64,000 bases of DNA, taken from NCBI GenBank assembly GCA_029262375.1, contig JAJCZM010000053.1, positions 155,400 to 219,399 of the forward strand, given 5' to 3'. The DNA comes from Deltaproteobacteria bacterium (lineage in GTDB: Bacteria > Desulfobacterota > Binatia > UBA1149 > SPBQ01). A program made the position numbers and the translations under genes. Of the stretch, positions 35,268-43,691 are shown piece by piece. Positions within the stretch are counted from its first letter, which is position 1. The number at the start of each line of letters is the position of its first letter. A model generated the notes under the pieces. It was not told where the DNA came from. It did not search any database and saw only the letters and a program-made list of their open reading frames with translations.

Positions 35268-36221
35268 ATGCTCAGACGGGTATTGATTCTCAGTCTTCTG
35301 ATCGCAGCCGTCGCGCTTGGTGCGAGTCGTGATCCGAGGCGTCTTCTCTTCGTCCATATTTTCGCAGCCACGACCGACGTGCCCCCGCTCGATCCGCCGG
35401 TCGATGAAGGGAGCGACGTGCGATGGTTCGACGACTATTTCACGGTGCAGCAGATCGATGCCGATACCTTCGCGATCGGTGAGCCGCGTTACCACGACCG
35501 CAACTACAACTACCTGATCGTTGGTGACGAGCGCGCCGTACTCTTCGATAGTGGTCCCGGGGTGCGCGACATCGTTCCCGTCGTGCGGGATCTGACGATG
35601 TTGCCGGTTACGGCGCTTCCGTCGCACTTGCACTACGACCACATCGGCAACCATACGAGTTTCGGAGAGATCGCCTTGGTCGATCTGCCGTTCCTCAGGG
35701 AGCGCAGCGCCGACAGTGGAGTGTTGCGTCCTACATCGGCCGAGCATCTCGGCTTCGTCGAGGGCTTCCGGCGTCCCTACCTGCATGTCGGTGAATGGCT
35801 GGCGGTCGGCTCCGAGATGGATCTCGGCGGGCGTCGGTTGCAGGTGCTACACACTCCCGGTCATACGCGCGAGTCGATCTCGTTGTACGATCGCGATCGA
35901 GATCAGATCTTCGTCGGCGACTTCATCACCGAGGGTCCGACGTACGCGTTCGTTCCCACGGCCAGCCTCGGGGATTATCTTCGTAGTGCGGTGAGCGTGC
36001 TCGAGAAGATCGGCGACGAGACTCGTGTGATGACGGCGCACCGGCTCGATCCCCCAGGCATGCCGGAATTGGCTCGTGACGACGTGGTCGAGCTGCGCGA
36101 TACGCTACTGGCGATGAAGCGCGGCGAACTCGAGCCCACCGGCAGCTTTCCACGCATGTACAGTCTCGCGGGTGGTCGGCAGGTCGCTGCCGATTTGCCG
36201 TGGGGCCATAGCTGGGAGTAG
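35268..36221 (+). CDS. Metallo-beta-lactamase-fold hydrolase, N-terminally anchored or exported
   Basis: A 317-residue MBL-fold protein. The zinc motif is H123-x-H125-x-D127-H128 (HLHYDHIG); H199 (HTPGHT) and the aspartate in IFVGDFI complete the expected ligands. A hydrophobic N-terminal segment (VLILSLLIAAVALGA) is a signal or anchor. ATG at 35268 is chosen because GAAGG lies six bases upstream; the ATG at 35262 abuts that site. Such enzymes hydrolyse thioesters, lactones or phosphoesters. It is divergent from the TetR-RND operon. Confidence 0.85.
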   Translation: MLRRVLILSLLIAAVALGASRDPRRLLFVHIFAATTDVPPLDPPVDEGSDVRWFDDYFTVQQIDADTFAIGEPRYHDRNYNYLIVGDERAVLFDSGPGVRDIVPVVRDLTMLPVTALPSHLHYDHIGNHTSFGEIALVDLPFLRERSADSGVLRPTSAEHLGFVEGFRRPYLHVGEWLAVGSEMDLGGRRLQVLHTPGHTRESISLYDRDRDQIFVGDFITEGPTYAFVPTASLGDYLRSAVSVLEKIGDETRVMTAHRLDPPGMPELARDDVVELRDTLLAMKRGELEPTGSFPRMYSLAGGRQVAADLPWGHSWE

Positions 36222-36284
36222 GCGGGCTGTGCCTTCCTTGGCCAAACCGCATTCATGCGCGTAGACTCCTCGGCTGACGGCGGC

Positions 36285-36314
36285 GCGTTCTGGTAAGCCG
36301 CGTTCTGGTAAGCC
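36285..36314 (+). repeat. Perfect 15-bp tandem duplication upstream of amidohydrolase
   Basis: GCGTTCTGGTAAGCC occurs twice back to back (36285-36299 and 36300-36314), ending four bases before the GGGAG ribosome site of the next gene. Slippage origin is likely; an effect on expression is possible but unshown. Confidence 0.85.
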
Positions 36315-36330
36315 GAAGGGAGCTTTGTTC

Positions 36331-38070
36331 ATGCACGATCTGGTAATCCGAAACGGTACGGTGTTCGACGGCAACGGCACGGCGCCGATTGAAGCCGATG
36401 TGGCTCTCGACGGTGACCGCATCGTCGCGGTCGGCGAGGTCACCACGGCCGGCCGTGAAGAGATCGATGCCAAAGGACAGATCGTTACGCCGGGCTTCGT
36501 CGACGTTCACACGCACTTCGACGGGCAGGTCACATGGGATCCGTTTTTACAGCCTTCGACGTGTCACGGCGTTACTACCGTGATCATGGGGAACTGTGGT
36601 GTCGGTTTCGCTCCCTGCAAGCCCGAACGTCGCGAATGGTTGATCGGATTGATGGAAGGCGTCGAAGACATCCCCGGTACCGCACTCGCCGAAGGCATCA
36701 AGTGGAACTGGGAGAGTTTTCCCGAGTTCATCGCGGCGGTCGAGGCGTCGCCGCTATCGATCGATGTGGGGATGCAGGTGCCGCACGGTGCTTTACGCGG
36801 ATACGTGATGGGCGAACGCGCGGCACGTCTCGAGCCGGCTACGCAGGAAGATAGCAATCAGATGGCGGCGCTCGTTGCCGAAGCACTCGACGCGGGGGCG
36901 CTCGGGTTCTCCACGTCGCGCACCGAGAAGCATCGCGATCGCGACGGCAATCACACGCCGTCGTTCAAGGCCGAGCGCCTCGAGCTGCATACGATCGCCG
37001 CCGCGATGGGCAAAACCGGAAAGGGAGTCATCCAGCTCATCGCCGACTACTGGGACTTTGAGCCGGAGTTCGAGATGATCCGCGGTATGGTCGAGGTCTC
37101 GGGCCGGCCGATGTCGATGACGATCGAACAGGACGACCGGCATCCGGAGATCTGGCAGAAGGTCCTGTCGGGAATTACCGAGGCCGCCGAGCGCGGTTTG
37201 CCGATCAAAGGGCAGGTCCCGCCGCGGCCGACCTGTGTGTTGCAGGGGCTGACGACGACGCTCAATCCGTTCCTTTTCTACAAGGCGATGGGCGAGATCT
37301 ACATGCTCCCGCTCGAAGCGAAAGTTGCTGCGCTGCGCGATCCCGAGTGGCGGCGTCGGCTCTTGTCGGAGCCGAAACCCGAGATCGATCCCGATTCGAT
37401 CGTCGCCTTCTTGGTCGAGAGCTTCCACAAGATGTACGAGATGGGCGATCCGCCCAACTACGAGCCCGATCCGTCCGATAGCATCGCCGCACGCGCCGAG
37501 CGCGAAGGGCGCGATCCGCGCGAGCTGATTCTCGACATCATGACGCAGGACGACGGCAAGGCCTTTCTCTATTTCCCGATCATGAACTACATGAACGGAA
37601 GTCTCGACGACGTACGCAGCATGCTCACGCACCCGCACACGACGTTCGGGTTGGGCGATGCGGGCGCGCACTGCGGCGTACTGTGCGATGCTAGCTTCCC
37701 ATCGACGCATCTCATTCACTGGGGGCGCGACCGAACACGCGGCGAAAAGCTTCCGCTCGAGTGGATCATTCGCAAGCAGACGCGAGACAGCGCGGAGCTC
37801 GTCGGCCTACACGATCGCGGTCTGTTGGCGGTCGGCATGAAAGCTGACGTCAATGTGATCGATTTCGACCGCATGCGTTTGTACGCGCCCGAGATCGTCT
37901 ACGATCTCCCCGCCGGCGGAAAACGACTGATCCAGCGCGCCGATGGCTACACGGCAAGTATCGTCTCGGGCACGGTGGCGTTCCGCGAGGGACAGCCCAC
38001 CGGTGCTGCACTTTCGGGCCGCGCCATACGAGGCGCGCAACCGAGGCCGGCCTGCGCCGCTGCCGCCTGA
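36331..38070 (+). CDS. D-aminoacylase-like amidohydrolase (N-acyl-D-amino-acid deacylase family)
   Basis: A 579-residue metal-dependent amidohydrolase. It begins with the two-strand sandwich VIRNGTVFDGNG, then the metal motif VDVHTHFDGQVTWDP; the family cysteine/TT region is MGNCGVGFAP. Further typical parts are STSRTEKHRDRDG and the late aspartate region LGDAGAHCGVLCDASFP. Members deacylate N-acyl-D-amino acids or hydrolyse related amides. ATG at 36331 has GGGAG eight bases upstream; the TTG at 36325 does not. It leads a likely operon with the molybdopterin oxidoreductase and the SnoaL-like gene. Substrate unknown. Confidence 0.88.
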   Translation: MHDLVIRNGTVFDGNGTAPIEADVALDGDRIVAVGEVTTAGREEIDAKGQIVTPGFVDVHTHFDGQVTWDPFLQPSTCHGVTTVIMGNCGVGFAPCKPERREWLIGLMEGVEDIPGTALAEGIKWNWESFPEFIAAVEASPLSIDVGMQVPHGALRGYVMGERAARLEPATQEDSNQMAALVAEALDAGALGFSTSRTEKHRDRDGNHTPSFKAERLELHTIAAAMGKTGKGVIQLIADYWDFEPEFEMIRGMVEVSGRPMSMTIEQDDRHPEIWQKVLSGITEAAERGLPIKGQVPPRPTCVLQGLTTTLNPFLFYKAMGEIYMLPLEAKVAALRDPEWRRRLLSEPKPEIDPDSIVAFLVESFHKMYEMGDPPNYEPDPSDSIAARAEREGRDPRELILDIMTQDDGKAFLYFPIMNYMNGSLDDVRSMLTHPHTTFGLGDAGAHCGVLCDASFPSTHLIHWGRDRTRGEKLPLEWIIRKQTRDSAELVGLHDRGLLAVGMKADVNVIDFDRMRLYAPEIVYDLPAGGKRLIQRADGYTASIVSGTVAFREGQPTGAALSGRAIRGAQPRPACAAAA

Positions 38071-38111
38071 GAAAGGCACCGATTGCGGCCGAGCGTCATA
38101 AGGAAGCAACG

Positions 38112-40247
38112 ATGCCAACCGAAACCATCCACACGTTTTGCAGAGTTTGCGAGCCCGCCTGCGGCCTCATTGCCGAAGTCGAGAACGGAGAGCTTCTCAA
38201 GCTTTCTCCCGATCGCGATCATCCGGTGACGAAGGGGTTCGCGTGTAACAAAGGTATTGCCGGTGTCGATATCCATCGCGATCCCGATCGCTTGGCGCAC
38301 CCCATGCGACGCAACGAGAGCGGCGCGTACGATCGCATCGCTTGGGACGAAGCCGTGGGTGATGTCGCGAGCAAGACACGCGCGCTGATCGATCGGTACG
38401 GTCCCGATTCGGTCGGTTACTACGTCGGCAATCCAACGGCTTTCAATACGTTGTGCGGCCCTCACATGTTCAGTTTCTTCCGTGAGGCGGGACTGCGTCG
38501 CGGTTTCAATTCGGGAACACAGGACTGCGCGAACAAGTTTGCCGGTGGGCAGGCCGTGTTCGGGTCGAGCACGATTCATCCCATCCCCGATATTGAGAAC
38601 ACCGACATGTTGTTGGTGTTCGGCTGCAATCCACGCGTGAGCCATTGGAGTTTCATGTCGATTGCCGACCCGATCGGCGTACTCAAAAAGGCGCGGGCAC
38701 GCGGCGCTAAAGTCTACTTCGTCAACCCACGGCGTATCGAGTCGGTGGACTCGGGCGGTGGCGACGCGCTTCTCATTCGTCCCGACACCGACGTGTATCT
38801 ATTGGCCGCGCTCATCCACGAGATCGACCGCATCGGCGGGTTCGATGACGACGCGGTCCGCCGGCACGGCGTGCGTGTCGATGCGCTGCGACAGTTCGTC
38901 CGACGCTACCCAGCGGAGCGCGTAGCCGGCGTTACCGGGATTGACACCGGCACGATCAAACGCATTGCGCGCGAGTTCAGCCAAGCGCGTACTGCGTCGG
39001 TGCACATGTCTACCGGTGTGAACATGGGGCGACAGGGAACGCTGTGCTATTGGCTCGTGCAGATGCTCTCGTTCGTGACCGGTAACTTCGATCGCGCCGG
39101 CGGGAACGTCGTTCCCGTAGGTTTCTACGAGCGCGCGAAGGCAGGTCGCGGTGCGTTCGCCGATTCGCTCGTGGACGGCGAGTTCGGTCCGGTGCGAAAG
39201 GGCGATCTGCCCGGAAACTTGTTGTCGCACTACATCCTGGACGCCGAAAACCCGATTCGAGCGTTGTTCGTGACGGCCGGCAATCCCGTGCTCGCGATCG
39301 GCGGCGAACAACGACTGCGTGAAGCAATGGAGAAGCTCGAGCTGCTCGTCGTGGTCGACCTGTATCGCAACGCGACCGGCGAGTACGCGCACTACTTGTT
39401 GCCCTCGACCGATCAGTTCGAGCGCCAGGACATCAACATCACCGGTCTCGGTGTGCAGCACGAGCCCTGGGTGCAGTTCGCTGAGCGCGTCGCGCTGCCA
39501 CGTGACGAGCGACGAGAAGAATGGTGGATCTTCGCCCGTATCGCCAAGGAGATGCGACTGCGTTCGGTCTTCGATGCCGTCGAAGATCCAGGCCGAGATC
39601 CAGGCCAAGAGATCTCTGAGGAGCTGCTGTGGTCGCGCATCGACCACATGATGGCGACCCGTGGCGTCTCTCTCGAACAGGTGCGCGCGCAGCCGCACGG
39701 GCACGTCTACGGCGACCCGCCGGCGGGAGGCGATTTCTTCGAAACGCGCATTCAGACCGACGACAAGAAGATTGATTGCTGTCCGCCTGCATTCGCCGGC
39801 GCGCTCGAGCGCTGTGAAACGCTCTTTGCGCAGATGGACGCCGAGGGCACGGACCGTCTGAAACTCGTCTCACGTCGTGAGCACAACATGCACAATAGCT
39901 GGTACGCGAACCTCGAAGGCATGAAGAGGGCGGGGCGAGATCGCAACTATCTCTACATGCATCCCGACGATATGGCCGGTCGCGGCGTGGCCGAAGGCGA
40001 TACCGTGGCGTTAGCGAACGAGTACGGTCGCGTTGAGGTTGCGGTGAAAGCGGACGACGCACTGATGACCGGTGTCGTGGCGATGGCTCACGGTTGGGGC
40101 AACGCGAAGACGTCCGGCATGCGCTACGCGCGCGAGACGCCCGGCTCCAACCCGAACGCGTTGTTGCCGATCGGTCGAGACAGCTATGACGTGTTGTCCA
40201 ATCAGGCGTTCATGACCGGAGTGCCGGTCGAAATCGAGGTGCTATAG
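38112..40247 (+). CDS. Molybdopterin-dependent oxidoreductase with [4Fe-4S] cluster
   Basis: A 711-residue DMSO-reductase-superfamily enzyme. The N-terminal iron-sulfur ligands are C10-x2-C13-x3-C17-x27-C45 (FCRVCEPACG, FACNKG). C139 in NSGTQDCANKF sits where Cys or SeCys ligates molybdenum in nitrate reductases and formate dehydrogenases. The C-terminal Mo-bisMGD domain is present (MHNSWYANLEGM, NEYGRVEV). No Tat signal is seen, so it is probably cytoplasmic. Neighbours (deacylase 41 bases upstream, SnoaL-like 3 bases downstream) suggest catabolism of an organic substrate rather than respiration. No obvious electron-transfer subunit is adjacent. Confidence 0.88.
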   Translation: MPTETIHTFCRVCEPACGLIAEVENGELLKLSPDRDHPVTKGFACNKGIAGVDIHRDPDRLAHPMRRNESGAYDRIAWDEAVGDVASKTRALIDRYGPDSVGYYVGNPTAFNTLCGPHMFSFFREAGLRRGFNSGTQDCANKFAGGQAVFGSSTIHPIPDIENTDMLLVFGCNPRVSHWSFMSIADPIGVLKKARARGAKVYFVNPRRIESVDSGGGDALLIRPDTDVYLLAALIHEIDRIGGFDDDAVRRHGVRVDALRQFVRRYPAERVAGVTGIDTGTIKRIAREFSQARTASVHMSTGVNMGRQGTLCYWLVQMLSFVTGNFDRAGGNVVPVGFYERAKAGRGAFADSLVDGEFGPVRKGDLPGNLLSHYILDAENPIRALFVTAGNPVLAIGGEQRLREAMEKLELLVVVDLYRNATGEYAHYLLPSTDQFERQDINITGLGVQHEPWVQFAERVALPRDERREEWWIFARIAKEMRLRSVFDAVEDPGRDPGQEISEELLWSRIDHMMATRGVSLEQVRAQPHGHVYGDPPAGGDFFETRIQTDDKKIDCCPPAFAGALERCETLFAQMDAEGTDRLKLVSRREHNMHNSWYANLEGMKRAGRDRNYLYMHPDDMAGRGVAEGDTVALANEYGRVEVAVKADDALMTGVVAMAHGWGNAKTSGMRYARETPGSNPNALLPIGRDSYDVLSNQAFMTGVPVEIEVL

Positions 40248-40250
40248 CCA

Positions 40251-40655
40251 ATGGAATATCCCGAAGTAGACCGCTTTCTCGATGAATGGCACCGCATCGT
40301 GCGCGAGCAGGACGTTTCGGCCATCGCAGACATTCTCGCCGACGACGTGACGATGGGCGCGCCGCCGTACTGGAATCGGCTCGATGGCAAAGAGCTCGTT
40401 GCGTTCTTACTGGGACTGATTCTGGAAACGATCGAGGATTTTACCTATCGCCGACAATGGCGGTCGGGGCGAGAATTGGCGTTGGAGTTCGCCGGGCAAG
40501 TCGACGGCCACAACCTGCAGGGTATCGATCTGATCACGGTCAACGAAGACGGCTTGTTGGCGGCAATCGACGTTCCCATGCGACCGATCAATACCATCGA
40601 GCATCTGCGCGAAGTCATCGGGCCGCGCATGCAGAAATACATCGCGAGTCTGTAG
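40251..40655 (+). CDS. SnoaL/NTF2-like protein
   Basis: A 134-residue protein of the SnoaL-like cone-shaped alpha+beta barrel fold: the N-terminal helix EVDRFLDEWHRIVREQD, then IADILADDVTM and an alternating beta-sheet ending in NEDGLLAAIDV. Members include polyketide cyclases, ketosteroid isomerases and ligand-binding proteins. It starts three bases after the Mo-oxidoreductase stop, so the two should be made together. It is convergent with the carotenoid oxygenase, stops six bases apart. Reaction unknown. Confidence 0.8.
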   Translation: MEYPEVDRFLDEWHRIVREQDVSAIADILADDVTMGAPPYWNRLDGKELVAFLLGLILETIEDFTYRRQWRSGRELALEFAGQVDGHNLQGIDLITVNEDGLLAAIDVPMRPINTIEHLREVIGPRMQKYIASL

Positions 40656-40661
40656 CGGTGG

Positions 40662-42008
40662 TCAGATCGGCGGAGCCCAGCACCCGTGAAAGCCGAATGG
40701 AACGCGCTGGGGTAGCCTTATTCGTGCCACAGCCGCTTTCGTAGGATCTTGTGCATCCAAGATCGCCACTTCGCTGCAATTCTCGGCGGCGTCGTAGACG
40801 TAGCTGAGCAACCAACCTTCGTCTTCGCCGGCAGCATCCGAGTCGGGGACGAATACGCCTTCGCTTGGTGAACGACCGGGGCCGAATTCGTGCGTCGCTG
40901 CGACGCCGGTTTTCAGGTCGTACTTGACGAGCGCTGTGGTCTCGCTCGCGACGCTGCTCTTCGACTGTGCGACGTACCCGTAACGATGCGGCCTGCCCGT
41001 GACCCTGTCGTCGATGCGAGGGAATTCGACCTCGCGGTCATCCAACGGTTGCTCCGCGACGGTCCCGGCGACGCGGTCGATCGTCCAGCGATGCAGGTGT
41101 GCGGGCGTGAACGCAGCGGCGTCGCCGCGCCACATGTCTTCGTAGCGGCAGACGTCCATCACGATGGTGTTGCCGTCGTCGTATGCGTTCAACGGATGGA
41201 AAACGTAGCACGCATTGACCGAGTACCAATTGATGTCTCGACCGCTTCCGCCTCGCGGCATCACGCCCACGCGTGCGTCGTAGTCGTCGTTCCACAGGTA
41301 AGGCATCGATCCGCTCATCGCGCTCTCGAGATTGAACGTGATCGGTAGATCCATGAACACGACGAAATTCTCGGTGATCGCGAAGTCGTGCATCATCGAG
41401 GGCCCGGCACCTTCGATCGCCTCGCTCTTGATCAGCCGGCCGTTCTTGTCGACGCAGTGATAGACGAGATAAGGCTCCGTGAACGCATAGCCGAAGAAGT
41501 GCATCTCGCCCGTGGCCGGACAGGTCTTTGGGTGAGCGGTCATCGCGGTCTTGAGTTTCCCGTCGAAGTCGTGAACCCCGACCGTACGCATGCCGCGATC
41601 TACTTCGACCGGGAAGCTCGATTCCACCAGCGCGAACAACTTGCCGGCGTGGGGGTAGATGTGTGTATTCGACGGCCCGACCGTGAGGTCGACCGCGCCG
41701 GTTTCCATGTCGATTCCCGACGCGCCTTCGAGATACTTGCGCGTGTGTACCCAGCGATTGCGATACGACTTTGCCTTGCCGCGCTCGAACTCAACGGCGT
41801 GCAACATGCCGTCCCCGAAAAACCAGTGAGGTGATTCGCCGGATTTGGGGTTCGGTCCGTTGCGCACGAGGAACCCGTTCAGGCTCGCAGGGATGGCGCC
41901 CTCGACCGCAAGATCGAACGACTCGACCTCCTCGCTCACGGGTCCGTAATTACCCCGAAGATGGAAGGGTTTCTTTGGTTCTTCGCTGCTCGATGCCGTC
42001 GTGGTCAT
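40662..42008 (-). CDS. Carotenoid/stilbene cleavage oxygenase (RPE65 family)
   Basis: A 448-residue non-heme iron oxygenase with the four iron histidines of the family: H159 (TAHPKTCP), H207 (MMHDFAIT), H271 (FHPLNAYDD) and H441 (FGFHGCW). The N-terminal FLVRNGPNP is also typical. It cleaves a C=C bond of a carotenoid, apocarotenoid or stilbene with O2 to give aldehydes. The divergent gene 240 bases away encodes an aldehyde dehydrogenase, consistent with aldehyde clearance, though substrate and coupling are inferred. Complete length and motifs. Confidence 0.92.
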   Translation of the reverse strand: MTTTASSSEEPKKPFHLRGNYGPVSEEVESFDLAVEGAIPASLNGFLVRNGPNPKSGESPHWFFGDGMLHAVEFERGKAKSYRNRWVHTRKYLEGASGIDMETGAVDLTVGPSNTHIYPHAGKLFALVESSFPVEVDRGMRTVGVHDFDGKLKTAMTAHPKTCPATGEMHFFGYAFTEPYLVYHCVDKNGRLIKSEAIEGAGPSMMHDFAITENFVVFMDLPITFNLESAMSGSMPYLWNDDYDARVGVMPRGGSGRDINWYSVNACYVFHPLNAYDDGNTIVMDVCRYEDMWRGDAAAFTPAHLHRWTIDRVAGTVAEQPLDDREVEFPRIDDRVTGRPHRYGYVAQSKSSVASETTALVKYDLKTGVAATHEFGPGRSPSEGVFVPDSDAAGEDEGWLLSYVYDAAENCSEVAILDAQDPTKAAVARIRLPQRVPFGFHGCWAPPI

Positions 42009-42248
42009 GCTCGTGGCCTCCCGGTTGCTCTATTGGCCGCGGACTCCGCAGGGCCCTCGAGGACCGGAAAGCACCCGTCGGCCGCGACATAATCGGGCCC
42101 GGGCAGCTATGTCCAACCAATTTCAAGCGCGTCGCGCGACGTCTTCGTGACCTAGCCGGTCGCTTCTGACAAAAGACGGCGATTGGTCTGCGACGCCGAA
42201 GCAGGCACGGCGCCGGGCCGCGATCCGAACTAGCAAAGGAGTACGAAA

Positions 42249-43679
42249 GTGAGAGACTGTCGTCAGTTCTATATCAATGGACAATGGGTGGAGCCCACAA
42301 CCCCGAAAGAGCTAGATGTGCTCAATCCTGCGAACGCTCAGGTTGTCGGCAAGATCAGCCTCGGCGGAAAAGCCGATGTCGACATGGCCGTCGCGGCGGC
42401 GAAGCAGGCCTTCGAGACCTTCTCCGAAACGTCGGTTGAAGAGCGCCTCGCACTGTTGCGAAGAATCGTCGAGGTCTACCAATCGCGCTACGACGATCTC
42501 GTGGATGCCATCACGACCGAGATGGGAGCGCCGCATTGGCTGTCGAAGGTCGCGCAGGCCGCAACCGGTCTCGGCCATCTCAATACCATCATCGCTGTTC
42601 TCGAAAACTATCAGTTCGAAGAGAAGCGCGGCACGACGCTGATTCGCAAAGAGCCGATCGGCGTCGTCGGCATGATCACGCCGTGGAACTGGCCCATCAA
42701 TCAGATCTCCTGCAAGGTTGCGCCCGCGTTGGCCGCCGGTTGCACGATGGTGCTCAAGCCCAGCGAAGTGGCGCCGTTCAGCGGCTACATTTGGACCGAA
42801 ATCATGCACGAGGCCGGCGTCCCGGCCGGCGTGTACAACATGGTCAACGGTGACGGTCCGGGCGTTGGCGTGCCGCTGTCGTCGCATCCCGACGTCGACA
42901 TGATGTCGTTCACCGGTTCGACGCGCGCCGGCATTTCCGTGGCCGAGAACGCCGCCAAGACGGTCAAGCGAGTAGCTCAGGAGCTCGGTGGCAAGTCGGC
43001 CAACATCTTGCTCGACGACGTCGATCTCGAAAAGGCGGTCACGGGCGGAGTGCAAAGCTGCTTCACCAATAGCGGGCAATCCTGCAACGCGCCCACGCGG
43101 ATGCTCGTGCCGGAAGCGCTTCACGATAGCGCGCTCGAGATCGCGAAGGCGGCGGCCGAGGCCATGAAGGTCGGCGATCCCAACACCGACGGCACGATGC
43201 TCGGCCCGGTCGTGAGCGAGGTCCAGTACAACAAGATTCAGGGACTCATCGAGAAAGGAATCGAAGAGGGCGCGACGGTGGTCACCGGCGGTGCCGGCAA
43301 GCCTGAAGGATTGGAAGCCGGTTACTACGTCAAGCCCACGGTGTTCGGCAACGTCAACAACGACATGACGATCGCGCGCGAGGAGATTTTCGGTCCGGTC
43401 ATTTCAATCCTGCCGTACAAAAACGAAGAGGAAGCGGTGAAGGTTGCGAACGATACGCCCTACGGCTTGAGCGGCTACGTTCAATCGTCCGATATCGAGC
43501 GCGCGCGCAAAGTCGCCAAGCGTATTCGATCGGGCAACGTTCATATCAACGGTGCGCAAGCCGACTTCACTGCAGGCTTCGGCGGCTACAAGCAGTCGGG
43601 CAACGGACGTGAATGGGGCGAGGCCGGCTTCGAGGAGTTTCTCGAAGTGAAAGCGATCATGGGCTACTCGGCCGAGTAG
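42249..43679 (+). CDS. Aldehyde dehydrogenase (NAD(P)+)
   Basis: A 476-residue ALDH. Catalytic cysteine C279 (NSGQSCNAPTRM) and general base E245 (AQELGGKSANIL); the cofactor motif FTGSTRAG is present, and EIFGPVISI with NVHINGAQADF complete the fold. It oxidises an aldehyde to the acid. GTG start at 42249 with AGGAG eight bases upstream. It begins an ALDH-ACAD-APH operon and is divergent from the carotenoid oxygenase, so an apocarotenal or fatty aldehyde is a reasonable but unproven substrate. Confidence 0.93.
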   Translation: MRDCRQFYINGQWVEPTTPKELDVLNPANAQVVGKISLGGKADVDMAVAAAKQAFETFSETSVEERLALLRRIVEVYQSRYDDLVDAITTEMGAPHWLSKVAQAATGLGHLNTIIAVLENYQFEEKRGTTLIRKEPIGVVGMITPWNWPINQISCKVAPALAAGCTMVLKPSEVAPFSGYIWTEIMHEAGVPAGVYNMVNGDGPGVGVPLSSHPDVDMMSFTGSTRAGISVAENAAKTVKRVAQELGGKSANILLDDVDLEKAVTGGVQSCFTNSGQSCNAPTRMLVPEALHDSALEIAKAAAEAMKVGDPNTDGTMLGPVVSEVQYNKIQGLIEKGIEEGATVVTGGAGKPEGLEAGYYVKPTVFGNVNNDMTIAREEIFGPVISILPYKNEEEAVKVANDTPYGLSGYVQSSDIERARKVAKRIRSGNVHINGAQADFTAGFGGYKQSGNGREWGEAGFEEFLEVKAIMGYSAE

Positions 43680-43691
43680 CAGGAGCTGGCA

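Noticed and set aside
36793-37719. Minus-strand frame of 308 codons inside the amidohydrolase
   Set aside because: Antisense of a clearly conserved enzyme; no ribosome site, no recognisable domain.
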